Below, piece by piece: positions 46,497 through 57,433 of a stretch of 64,000 nt of DNA; the stretch's first letter is position 1; each line of letters opens with the position of its first letter. This stretch comes from Spirodela intermedia. Its lineage: Eukaryota; Streptophyta; Magnoliopsida; Alismatales; Araceae. The notes under the pieces are model-generated. The model was not told where the DNA came from, made no database searches, and saw nothing but the letters and a program-made list of their open reading frames with translations. A program made the position numbers and the translations under genes. The stretch spans positions 5,965,259-6,029,258 of the forward strand of contig LR746266.1 of the NCBI GenBank assembly GCA_902729315.2, in the 5' to 3' direction.

Positions 46497-46931
46497 TGTT
46501 TGGTCCCAAGTTCGTATCTGCCAAGCTCTATCAGCTCTCCCCTCCGGAGGTACCCACGAATAACCCTCTCTCTCCCCTCTCCCTCTCCCTCTCCCTCCCT
46601 TTCTCTGGTCCCTTATTTTTGTGGGCTCGAGTTTGAAGGGCCAAACGCCATGACAGGACATCACCTTGGCTAAGTCGCTGATCAGGGTAGGATCTTTCTT
46701 CCACGGGGATCTGTCGGGGCAGCCGCCATTCTCGAGGGAGGTACGGATTCGTCACGAAAGTCTACATCCTATGTGAGGACGACCTCACTATCCCGGTAGC
46801 CTTCCAGCGGTGGATGACGGAGAACTACCCCGTGGACGACGTGAAGGTGATCTCCGGCGGCGCCGACCACATGGCGATGATCTCGAACCCGCAAGCTTCT
46901 TCTCCTGGACATCGCCCTCACCTACTACTGA
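46497..46931 (+). pseudogene. Methylesterase/hydroxynitrile lyase-like alpha/beta-hydrolase pseudogene (C-terminal part)
   Basis: Two pieces of a plant MES-type hydrolase remain. The first (to 46549) reads LFGPKFVSAKLYQLSPPE and ends at a GT donor. The second (46657-46931, after an AG) reads DITLAKSLIRVGSFFHGDLS, then KVYILCEDDLTIPVAFQRWM, VISGGADHMAMISNP and finally LLLLDIALTYY before TGA. The last piece keeps the catalytic His (GADHMA). Frames do not connect: there is a one-base shift near 46740 (between FSRE and RYGFVTK) and another near 46892 (after SNPQ). The nucleophile-serine exon is not found upstream. These enzymes cleave methyl salicylate, methyl jasmonate or related esters, but this copy is dead. 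Confidence 0.8.
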
Positions 46932-48634
46932 TCGATCCACTGCCTGCCATCTGAATGTCAAGCGGCCGGCGGAGGGATCGTCCGTCTCCAGATCCGCTGT
47001 GATCTCAACGTTCCACGTAGAGTTTAGTCTGTCTCGACAACTCGCAGCATCGATATCTCTCTCTCTCTCTCTATCTATCTACACGAGAGAGAGAGAGAGA
47101 AAGAGGATTACTTATTTTAGATAAGTGACTATAATGATCGCATGATATACTTAGAATATTTGCTAAATTCCCATTTGGCGGGGATGCTGTTCCACCTGAA
47201 ACTCGCTGCCGTGTAGGTTGTTGATCAGTGCGAATTAAAAGATAGAACGCAGTATCATGTTCCCGTCATCTCTGCACCGTCGCATAAAGACAATCCGAAG
47301 CATGTTGGCTTAAAAGGTGATATATTCCCGAATTAAACCAGATAACGAGTAATTTGAAAGATCATTTGCAGTAAAAGTAGAGGATGATGGTACCAGCACA
47401 AGTCGCAAGATGACATCCGGTGAAGCCGTGCAGGAGCGAGGAGGTCATAGTCGTTGGAGGTCGGAGGTGATATCGGGGGGACGCTGGGCGTCACTCGGTG
47501 TTCCTCTTCAAGTGATGTATCAGGATGTTCTCCACGGCCAGCTTCCCGTGGTTGGGAGCGAAGAAGACGGAGCCAACGACCGCGTCATTAGAGCCCCAGC
47601 CAAGCCCGTTAATTGTGGATTCCTTCTTGAGAGGTTTACCTCTTTCGCTCCGCAGGAGAGGCCGTGAGGGTCACATATCCATCGGCACCGCCGCCAACAT
47701 CCCCGCCGCCGTCCGCTGCCACCGTCCCCCGCCATTATCCACCTTTTGCCGCCACCCATTGTCGCCGTCGCTGCCATCGTCCACTGCCACCTTCCGCCGC
47801 TTCCGCTCTCCCTGCCTCCACCGCCGCCATCCGCTGCCGCCCTTCGCTACCCCGTCGCCGCTGCTGCCGCCAGCCCCGCCTCCATCTCTCCGTCCGTTCC
47901 ACCTCTTCCGCCGTTGCCGTCGCCTTCCTTTCCTTCGCCCGGCACGACCCGTTCGGATTCCCCCTTTCCCCCTTTCTCGCCCACTTATTAGGGTTTAAAT
48001 TCCCGGTTCGCGGTACTTAAACCGCTGAACCGAACCGGTCTCGTTCAGCCCGACCCGAACCGACCGCGTAGCCGAGTCGCTTGGTCCGAGCCGGTCCAAC
48101 CGCGTGGTCCGAACCATCTTGGACCATTGGTCCCCAGCTCATCATGCTGATCCGACTCCCACCAGATCATCTGGTCCGCGCCAATCGCACCCTCCGGTTC
48201 GAGCCCGTCCGCCAGACAACCAGGACGTTCGGTCAATAGTCAACGTCACGGTCAGGGGTGATGGTCAACGATGTGGTCAAAGGTCAACGTAAGGTCAACT
48301 TTTCAAAAGTTGGTCTAAGCTTCAGTTCGTGCTCCTCCTCTCCACTGTCACCTTTTCTGGTGACAAGGTTTTCTCTAAATACTATGTTTTAAAATTTGAG
48401 CATTTTGTTCATTTAATATTTTATCTTACAACACCTGCGCTGTGTGATCCATAGATAAGTCTACTCATATTCATAGCTGGTGGTTAGTGACGAGTGTTAA
48501 CCCACTTGATTTCCAGTTAATTGACTTATTGATTTTAGAACAGACCCTTACCATTTGGTGATTTCTTAATCGCATTAATCCTTTTATTTCAAATATTAAA
48601 GGAAATCACTCAATCTTGCTTTAGCTAACCTTCT
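46932..48634. other. Gene-free interval with one possible minus-strand exon remnant
   Basis: Contains CT and GA runs at 47057-47100, a CCG/CCGC-rich low-complexity block at 47690-47960, and a block at about 48050-48290 rich in GGTCAA/GGTCCGA-like words. The frames through the CCG-rich block look like composition artefacts. One minus-strand stretch (47491-47640) is listed separately. Confidence 0.45.
47491..47640 (-). pseudogene. Possible exon remnant of an unidentified gene
   Basis: On the minus strand a frame ending at TGA 47491-47493 reads GLGWGSNDAVVGSVFFAPNH then GKLAVENILIHHLKRNTE. It has a natural protein-like composition, unlike the low-complexity frames around it, and a C-terminal feel. 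No start or upstream exon was found, and I do not recognise the family. Confidence 0.25.
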
Positions 48635-48839
48635 TTAGATTAGTCTAGCTATTTTCATCATCTCGAAGTCGCCGTCCCTCATGGTCTTGAAGAACAAGCC
48701 CCAGTTGTAGGCCTCGTACTTGCGCGGGGAACCCTCACTCACTAGTTCCTCCAAAGCCTCGATCATGGTGGACATCCTGTGCTCCGCGCTCTCGTACTTG
48801 TCGTTGCTCCACACCTGTCGAGCTTTCGCATGATACAGC

Positions 48840-48901
<62 letters not shown>

Positions 48902-49825
48902 AGACAGACAGACAGAAACAAAGTGAGAGAGGAGGGTCTCGTACCTGAATGATGTCGCCGACATTGATGATGAAAGAGCCTGGAATAGGCTTCACGCGGA
49001 CCCACTCGCCGTCGGATCTCCTCTTGACGTCGAGCCCACCCACGTCGTCCTGCACGATGACGGTCAAGGCTCCGGAGTCCTTGTAGCGGCCGACGCCAAA
49101 GGCCAGGTGAAGAGAAGGGCAGGGAGGGTAGTCGTTGAGCCGGATGACGCTCCACGTCGACGCGCCTTCTAAGAATCCGTTCAGCCGCTTCTCCAGTAGG
49201 CCCAACGTGAGGGAGATGAGCTCTAGTGAGTTGAAGGCCAGCTCCTCCACTGCCCTACCGTATCTCTGCTCTGCATCTGTGCAGGGCACGCAGCAAGTAT
49301 ATCAAGGAAAAAACCACACATTGAAGGTAGTAGATTACCAACAGATTCCTGGATGGAGGACCTCAACTAGGGAGCGTACTCCGGTCACTGGTTCTTCCAA
49401 TTCGCCGACCCTCACAAGCCTTGATCGTCGGCCGGCAGTATCGTCGTCTCGCCGGGCACCAAGAAGTTCCAGAATCTCTTTCCAGTCCCGGACGTTCTTC
49501 GTGTACTCTCCTTTCGTGGTACCCTCAGGGATTCACCGCGTCCCACCGCACCCGGGCCTTCTCCTCGACGGGCAGCGGGAAGAACTCCCTCGCCGCGATC
49601 TGCAGGCTCTCCAGGAGCTCCGAGGGTACGCCATGGTTCACCACCTGGAGGAAGCCCCAATCCCTGCAGGCGGCCTCTACCTGGTCCAGGAGCCCAGGCA
49701 GGGCCTGCCGGGCCGCGGCGCTCTCGGCGGCCAACTGGGAGAGGTCGATCAGCGGGATTCCCCCGGCCTCGCCGACGGTGGGCTTCGGCCTGTGCTCCGG
49801 ATTCCTGGAAGAAGGTTTCTTCCAT
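48635..49825 (-). pseudogene. 2-oxoglutarate/Fe(II) dioxygenase (DOXC class) pseudogene
   Basis: Three ancestral exons are readable: about 49360-49825, 48945-49276 and 48635-48814. Exon 1 starts MEETFFQES (ATG 49825) and later reads GGIPLIDLSQL, CRDWGFLQVVNHGVPSELLE and FFPLPVEEKARVRWDAVNP. Exon 2 has LELISLTLGLLEKRLNGF, LNDYPPCPS, DVGGLDVKRRSDGEWV and PGSFIINVGDIIQ. Exon 3 has VWSNDKYESAEHRM. Lesions: a one-base shift after FFQES; a stop right after DAVNP; further frame breaks around TKNVRDWKE and NFLVPGETT; a W-to-stop change in NQ*PEY; and a deletion of about 25 residues after EHRM that removes the RxS cofactor motif. The first iron ligand is also lost: GVGRYKD instead of the usual RHKD. 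It belonged to the plant specialised-metabolism/hormone dioxygenases. Confidence 0.88.
48844..48899. repeat. (GA)n microsatellite in an intron of the dioxygenase pseudogene
   Basis: About 28 uninterrupted GA units between the second and third ancestral exons. Confidence 0.95.
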
Positions 49826-49837
49826 CTCCAAATCCAT

Positions 49838-50897
49838 GATGCCTTCTCTCCCACTGGCGAGACGCCACAGGGTTTGGGGGGGGGGGGAATCAAGACGGCG
49901 ATCTCGGGCTTCACGACAGAAACGAGGACGTCACAACCACGCACCATGCCCCGAGGCCGTCAACAAGCCTCCGCGAACTGGGCCCAGAATACGATCGGCC
50001 AGGATCGAACGCGAGATGTGACGCCATTCTCCGCTCTTCTTCCTCTTCACAGAGTTGCTGGAATCTGGTGAACCTGCAGCGGAGGAGAGAATATCATGGC
50101 CCAGCGGCGAGAATTGGACATAGACACCCTGGTCTCACCCACTGCGAGACTCGACGTACCTCCGAAGAAAGGCCGTTGGGTCGTAGGGGAAGAGGCCTCT
50201 CTAGTGGAGACCCTCCACTGACGTCTTTAGAGAGAGAAGGCACCCTCTGGCGTCCTGATAGGGCCGCTTTGCCGTCCCACGGCTACTGTCAAGGGCCCCC
50301 GAGCCGTTGATGTCTTCGGCGGGAGAGACAGCCGTCTCGCTGGAATCACGGGTCCCCATAGACGGCTTCCTTCCCTTGGGATGAACCCGAACAATCTCAC
50401 TGGGGCACATGGAAAACTCGGAGAAGGCTCCCCAGGATTCGCACACCAGACTTAAGCACCTGCAGGGCATATGATCTTTGATTCAGCAGCCACGAAAAGC
50501 TTGATTCCGATATCGTCTGGTCCCTTCTGAGACAAAGTCAAAGGAGAAGGGTACCTCAGGAGAACAACTTGGCATCAATTGTGGCCTTCAAGAGCTTTTA
50601 TGGTATCAACTGTGGCATAAATTGTAGCCTTCAAGTGTATAAAGAAAATAAAATGAAATAATATGCTTCCACGTCATATCTAGATCATCTGATTTCATTT
50701 CACTTTTTGTTCACAGATCTAACGTATCACTTTCAATATAAACATTATAAACCTGAATATTCAATTTATTATTTATTTTCTTGTTGATTTGATATTTATA
50801 ATATTTTGAGCAATAACATCATAGTGAAAATAACATAGAACGGAAGTCAGAACAGCCATTACAGCCAATTGCACATTAAAATCTCTTCAAAGATATT
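49838..50897. other. Transition from GC-rich genic to AT-rich repeat DNA
   Basis: GC-rich up to about 50550, with no recognisable gene (a minus-strand frame at 50201-50470 has no known motif), then sharply AT-rich. The two sides differ so clearly that this marks the edge between gene space and retroelement space in the window. Confidence 0.5.
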
Positions 50898-51850
50898 GTG
50901 GAAGACAGAACATTGGGGATGAGCCAATTGCCATTGGTCAAACAGAGTTGTCTTCAATTTGATGAATCCCCCCTTTTTTACTGTTTTGTTGGTCTTCTGA
51001 TCTTTGTTATCTCCCACACTTCATGTTTCCATAATGTTTGGTCCACTACTTTTTATGTTTTCTTTAGTTGTAGATTGATTTCTACAACACTTAATTCTTA
51101 TTTTGGGCCTTGTAACATTTAAAATTTACAAGTTTAGCATTTTTATATTTTTAGAGCACTTGGGTCAAAAGAATTTGCATGTCTTTTCATTCTTAAGGAG
51201 ATCTCTAAGTCAACTATTACAATCAATTTCACATGGCTATAAGATTGAGGACATGCCAACTTTCACTTGTTGAACATAGTTTGTCTTCAATGTGGTGAGG
51301 TTCCTTTTCACCTGATTTTCCACTTGTTTGGGTCTTAAATCTTTGTAACTCACAAATTTTACATTTCTAGACCATCTGGTCCATTGATTTGACTTTTTTT
51401 GTTTTACATCTTTTCTACCTCACTTATTCTCATTTTGGGCTTTCAAATGTTTGTATGCTTGCCATTTTTATATTTTCAGACCACTTGAGTAAAAACAAAA
51501 TTCACATTTGTCATCTTCAATATATATATTATACATCATTCTCTTCATGGAGGTAACCATTGGCAATAGTTGTACATGGCTCTAACCATTTGGCAATAGT
51601 TGGACATTGAGGACAGGTCAATTGTCATTAGTTAAATGTACTTATCCTCAATCTAGAGAGGCCCCCCTTTTCACCTGATTTTCTGCTTTCTTTTATATAT
51701 TATGATCATTGCAGTCCACACACTTCACATGTTCATATTGTTTGGCACATTGATTTTCATAATCTTGTGCATGTTTTTTTTCCATCACTTATTCCCATAT
51801 TTGGTCTTCAAATATTTTTTACATTTCATGTTTTTCTGTTTTGTTAATGT
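50898..51850. repeat. Tandem ~350-bp repeat, three degenerate units
   Basis: Units start near 50898, 51250 and 51605. Each runs in the same order: a GA-rich start with CCAATTG/CCAACTT and ATTGGTCAAACA-like words, TTCAATNTGGTGAGG, a C-rich CCTTTTCACCTGATTTT block, an ACTTCATGTTTCCATAATGTTTGGTCCA block, then CTTATTCTCATTTTGGGCTTTCAAATGTTT and CATTTTTATATTTTCAGACCACTTG-like blocks. The third unit is cut off near 51850. It codes for nothing. A fourth, isolated start of the unit is at 46447-46496. It looks like a satellite or the remains of a repeated non-autonomous element. Confidence 0.7.
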
Positions 51851-53012
51851 GTCATTCTCATATGCTAAACTAGATTAAATGATAATAAATACCATAATAC
51901 TAAAGTCAAATTTAATGAAATATAATGAAAACCATTATAACAGATTTTAGAACTCATTTCATGAATTCTTGTTTAATTCTGCATATTAGCCTTGAAGAAA
52001 TTTTATTTTAATCCTTTGAAATACAATATTCAAGGCATGGCTTTGAGAAACAATCTTTTTCTCTTTTTTTTTCTCTCCTTTTCCGGTTAAAAACTTGTTG
52101 GACTCACCAGATTTTTGGACAACTTGATGATGGGCTAGCTACATTAAGTCCAAGACGAAGGCCCATTAAGTGGGGGTATAGAATAGCAGAGAGGAGGCAG
52201 AAAAGGGGGTCTCCAGACGGAGGTCCCGACGGGAGTTAAGGCAAGGCGAAGGCCACGGCGACGAAGGTGGGAGCTCCCCTGCGGCGTGACAGGCAGAGGT
52301 GGAGCCGAGCACGGGGTGGCAGCGGCGGCGGGGACGGCGGTGGCTGCGATCTCCACGCCTGCGTGACAGGTGGAGGTGGAGCCGAGCACGGGAGTGGCAG
52401 CGGCGTTCACGGTGGGAATCGCAACGCCCTGACCTTCTTCGTCCCGACTACACCGAAGCTTACCAACGAGAGTGACAGAGGGGAACGAGAAGGCAGTAGA
52501 AGGGGGAAAGCTCACAAACTGAATTTACTTAGTTTTCTGTTCCGTTCGTAGCTCATTTTTATTATTTTCGTAGATTTAGCCGTGTGAGTGACAGACATGT
52601 GGTGGAGATAGATCAGTTACTTGCTGGTTTATGTTTTTTTCAATTGTTTTCTTTAAACTCTTTTTCCTGTTACAGAAATGACACTTTATATCCCGATTCC
52701 AACTCTAAAACACTATTTGACCTTTACACATTGTTCATTCTTGTTCTTCCTGCAGCTAGGTATTCGAGAGAAAACGAACTGTCCATAGTTTCTCTCATTA
52801 CCCTTTTGGTTTAAAGAAAATATTTGAGAGTAGAAAGTTGACATAAAGAATTCGAACAATCCTTGAGGATCGACATGAGCTACTATAACTTGAGAATTGT
52901 AATATAAATATTAAAATTAATGTGTTTTAATTAAATGACTAAAACAAATATATTTTTAAGCCACTTGTTTTTTAAAAAATCATCATCATTATCTAAAGAG
53001 ATGTTCTAAATC
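51851..53012. other. AT-rich interval with a GC-rich island
   Basis: AT-rich except for a GC island at about 52190-52450 carrying two copies of a ~42-base block (52286-52327 and 52363-52405). The frames through the island are short and unrecognised. Confidence 0.5.
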
Positions 53013-53548
53013 TGTTAGGAAATAATACTTAGAATAAGATCTTAATGGGTTTGGATTTACCTGTCAGCATAGTAGAAACTTGAGAATACAAGTACATCAA
53101 GTCTTCTAATATATGAATGATAATGAAAATGTAAAATAGGCTATAATAAAATAAGACTTTAATTACTGTGATCTAAAGAGGATAAACACACCTCACGACT
53201 AGTAAATCAATAGAGAAGAGAGTAATGTTAAGGTCAAGAATAAAATATAGTAGAGATAGAGTTAATGAAGTGGTAATACTAGTCACCTATGAAAGAGAGA
53301 GAGAAAAGAGGAGGGAGATGATGTTGTAACCCTTGTTATAGTTGTTGGAGAGGATTGAGTTTCTTGTGCCCTAGATTTATATGTTTCCTCTCTCATTTCT
53401 CTCTCTTCGAGCTCTCTTTAAATACAAGTTACATAAAAAGGACTGAATTATTTTTTGGATAGAAAATAGTCATAAGTGAAAGAGTATTAAAGAGGGACGT
53501 GGACCACATGGGCCTTGTTGAATGAAGGATGACCAAGTCACTCTTACA
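53013..53548 (-). repeat. Probable 3' LTR of the copia element
   Basis: On the plus strand the block begins TGTTAGG and ends CTCTTACA, giving the TG...CA ends of an LTR. Immediately outside lies AATCTCCACCTT, which on the element strand is AAGGTGGAGATT, a typical copia polypurine tract. The second LTR is absent, so identity between LTRs cannot date the insertion. Confidence 0.65.
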
Positions 53549-54436
53549 AATCTCCACCTTGACTTGAACATTATAGTGATCTTCAAAGTTTCATACTAAA
53601 GATTCTACCAACTCCTCATGACTACAATAGAAGGAAATATTGTTGCATGCATTCTTCCAAAAAAAATAGAGATTAGATCTACATATTGTGAACTTTAATC
53701 AGGTTCAAACAATGCTAGAACTTTGAAATGAGAAGAGTTTTTGTTAGCATATCAACTGGATTGTCTTTAGTACCAATCTTTTACACACTAATTTTATTTG
53801 AGGAAATTATATCATGGATAAAATAATACTTGATGTTAATATGATTTATCCTTTTATAATACATATGATCTTTTGTCAAATGAATAGCACTATGATTATC
53901 ACAATGGAAAATAATTAAAACTTGACATGAACATAATTCAAATAATAAATCTCTTAACCATATAGCTTCCTTTAATATTTATGTAAAGTGCTATAAATTT
54001 TGCTTTTGTTGTAGACAAAGCAATAATAGGTTGTAAGGAAGTTTTTCAACTAATATCACATCCAATAACATAAAATATATAATCAATTAGTGACCTTCGT
54101 TTATCAAGATCTCTTATGAAATCTAAATTAGTAAATTTAGTCAAGTTATCACTTATTCTCTCAAATTGTAAACATGTATCAACAGTACCCCTCAAGTACC
54201 TAACATTCACTTAACAACATGCCAATGTGCTTTACCTATATTAGTCATATAATGGCTAACTACCCTAGTTGCATGTGATATATCAAGATGAGTGCATATC
54301 ATAGCATACATCATGCTACCTACAACACTAGAGTATGGAACATGTGACATAAAATTTTTATTTGTTGGGGACTGTGGTGACAGAAAATTTAAAACTTCAA
54401 ATGAGTAGCAAATGAAGTATGAACAAGCATAGCATC

Positions 54437-55069
54437 TCAGATATTAAAATGCTTAAGTACTTTCTCAATAAATTTAATTTGGGATAAGTACAACTTACCT
54501 TCACTTTGACTTCTACAAATCTTTATTTTGAGAAGTTTCTTGACTACTCCTAAATCTTTCATCTCAAGCTCACTGTTGAATAAAGTTTTCAATTTGTTGA
54601 TTTCAGATATATCTTTTGATGTGATCAACATATCGTCGACATAAAGCAGCAGCTAAAGAAATGAATCATTTGACAACTTTTCGAAATGAACATAATCATC
54701 AACTTTATTGTGAGAGAATTCATGTTGTGTCATAAATGTATCAAATCTCTTATACCATTACCAGGGAGATTGTTTGAGGCCATATAAAGATTTCTTTAGT
54801 AAATAAACATGCTTCTCTCTTCCTTCAACAAGAAAATCTTCTAGTTGCTACATATAAATATGTTCTTCAAGATTGCTATGAAGAAAGACTATTTTAACAT
54901 CCATATGTTCTATCTCTAAATTATATGAGGCAATAATAGATAACAAAACATGTATAAAGTTATACTTAACGACATGAGAAAAGATTTCATTATAATCAAT
55001 ACCTTTGACTTGACTGTAACCGTTTGTAACCAATTGTACTTTGTATCTAAAATCATTAGAGTTTAGCAT
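54437..55069 (-). pseudogene. Reverse transcriptase remnants of the copia element
   Basis: Fragments in different frames read VTNGYSQVKGIDYNEIFSHV and EIEHMDVKIVFLHSNLEEHI (54848-55069), then LLLYVDDMLI and LFNSELEMKDLGVVKKLL (54437-54660). These are standard copia RT blocks. The catalytic YVDD is kept, but frameshifts and stops separate the pieces. Confidence 0.85.
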
Positions 55070-57128
55070 GGCTCTTTTCTTCTTGAAAAGCCACTTGCAA
55101 TCAATGACTTTTTTGTCATTTGAGAGCCTCCACTAGCTCCCAAGTCTAACTTTTATGGAGAGATTTAATTTTCTCCCCCATAGCAACTAACCACTTGTCT
55201 ACATTCTCACGAGATGTAGCATTTGAAAACTTAGAAGGTTCATTCAGATCCAAAGTTTCTTCAGTAATGGTAAATATATAAGTGATCATATCATCATATT
55301 TATATCTCAACAGTGGCTTAGTATTTCTTCTTGACCGATCATAGGTAAGAAGGTAATTTTGATTTTGTAAAGATATCTCGCAAGATGCGTGTCAAGCACT
55401 GAAATATACTCTTACTAGGAATACATCTTATGTGAATTAGATATATCTAACTCCACCTAATATGAAGTACTGCCCTTTAAATCTGCAATTTTAGGGGCAA
55501 AGATCCTTTCTCTAAGATGTAAAATTATAACTTCATAAAAAATAACATTTCTCTCAATTAAAAGATTAGGAGATTTAGGATTATGAAGCCATAACTTGTA
55601 TCTTTTGACTTTGGAGACATAATTGAGAAAAATATACTTCTTAGCTCTAGGCTCTAGCTTATCATCATTTACATGGACATATGCTGGACAACTAAAGATT
55701 TCTAAGTCTGCATAATTAGGATCAAACTTCTTTAGGAGCTTGAAAGTTAATGGTGGAGGTTGGAGATTTGTTCACAAGATAATAAGTTGTGGACATGACT
55801 TATGCCCAAAAGTCTTGACCAAGACATGTAGATAGTAACATACAATGTGCTTGTTCCAATAGAATTCTATTCATTCATTCTGTAACTCTATTTTGTTGTG
55901 GAGTATAATAAATTGTCTTATGCCTGACAATACTTTCATTTTTGTAAAAAGGTATTAAATTCAATGGAGTAGAACTCTAGACTATTATCAATCCTTAGTC
56001 TTTTGATTTTCTTCCCAGATTGTCTTTTGAGTAAAATTTTTCATTACTTAAAATACATAAAAACTTTATATTTATGTTTAAACATGACTACCTAAACTTT
56101 TTGAGAAAAATTATTAATAAATGATAGGAAATAATGAGCAACACTTTTTGAATGAGAATGACCCCAAAAATTTGAGTGGATATAATTAAGAATACCTTTG
56201 GTCTTGTGAATTGCTATTTGGAAGCTAACTTTTTTATGCTTACTCAAAATACAATGCTAACAAAATTCAACCTTGTTGTTACTTTGTCCACAAAGTAAGC
56301 CTCTCTTACTTAATAGATTTATTCATTTCTCGCTCATATGTCTCAACCTCATATGCTATAATTTGATGACATCTTCTTCTATCATTGAGGTAAATGCTAC
56401 AACGACTAAACTAAAAATAATGGTATCTAATAAGGTGTAGAGAATACCACATCTTTATCCTTTCATCACAACAATAGCTCTTTTGCTGACTTTTATAACT
56501 CCATTTTTACTTGAATATTTACAGTCATTAGCTTGAAGGGTGCCTAAAGAAATGAGATTTTCTTCAAATTATGAACTTACTCAACATTAGATAATGTTCT
56601 TGTGATATCATCAAATGTTTTAATACAAACTATGCCAATACTAACAATCTTACATGAAGAATCATTTTTCATTAAGATGTTTCCACTATTGATCTACTCT
56701 TAAGTAGAAAAATACTTTCTATGGGGAGTCATCTGATATGAACAACTTGTATCTAAGATTTAATTATTTTTAAATTTAATGGTACGAATAGAAAGAACAA
56801 AATCATGTCTCGTCTTTGGCAACACTAGCTTGTGCTGAACTTTTAACATGATTAAACTCCTTAGAGTCTTCTTGATGCTTTCTCTTGAGTTTATAATAGT
56901 TAGGCTTCACATGTCTTTTCTTACAATAATAATTACAGAATTTGTTTCTAGATTTTGATTTAGATCTTGACTCACCTTTATTTTTCTTTTATCTTTTCTC
57001 CTTTAGGTCTACCTTTGGAAATAAGACTTTCATGTTGTCGTCCTTTCAAAATAACAGTCATATCTTTGTCAATCAACTCTTTTGAAAATAAAAAAGATTT
57101 AACATCTTCAATAGATATGGTATCTCTA

Positions 57129-57430
57129 TCATATAATAAAATTTATCAAGTGTCTATATGATGATGGTAAGAAAAAGAGCAAAAACATGGCTTGGTCTTC
57201 CTCCTTTACTCTCTCATCAATATTTTCTAAATCTAGTAAAATAGAATTAAACTCATCAAGGTGAGCTTTAATTGATATACCTTCTGTTATTTTGAGTCTG
57301 AATAGACATTGCTTCATAAATAATTTATTGGTGAACGATCTAATCATATACGGTGACTCAAACTTCAACCATAATGTAATTGTTGCAGTTTTATGAATGA
57401 CCTCATGCAGAACCTCATTAGACAAACATA
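57129..57430 (-). pseudogene. Gag remnant of the copia element
   Basis: The frame reads LSNEVLHEVIHKTATITLW, SFTNKLFMKQCLFRLK, HLDEFNSILLDLENID and FLPSSYRHLINFI, the classic plant copia gag (UBN2/DUF4219-type) blocks. Readable homology continues upstream to QLCLSNEV and then stops at about 57433. Confidence 0.85.
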
Positions 57431-57433
57431 GTT

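Larger units (their letters stand above)
53013..57433 (-). mobile_element. Decayed Ty1/copia LTR retrotransposon, 5' truncated
   Basis: Read on the minus strand, the usual copia order gag - integrase - reverse transcriptase - RNase H - 3' LTR can be followed from 57433 down to 53013. Landmarks are gag (57129-57430), a PNYYKLKRKHQ stretch near the gag zinc-knuckle position (about 56850), integrase core and C-terminal words such as RLRIDNSLEF (near 56000) and KKYIFLNYVSKVKRYKLW (near 55600), and RT blocks at 54437-55069 including an intact YVDDML (near 54640). Frames are broken by many stops and shifts, so it cannot move on its own. No 5' LTR or primer-binding site is found; homology ends at about 57433, where an opposite-strand Ty3-type gag begins. 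Confidence 0.85.

Noticed and set aside
47525-48020. Pro/Ala/Arg-rich frames at 47.5-48.0 kb as a proline-rich protein gene
   Set aside because: All three frames give similar low-complexity output from a CCG-type repeat, and there is no signal peptide or regular motif.
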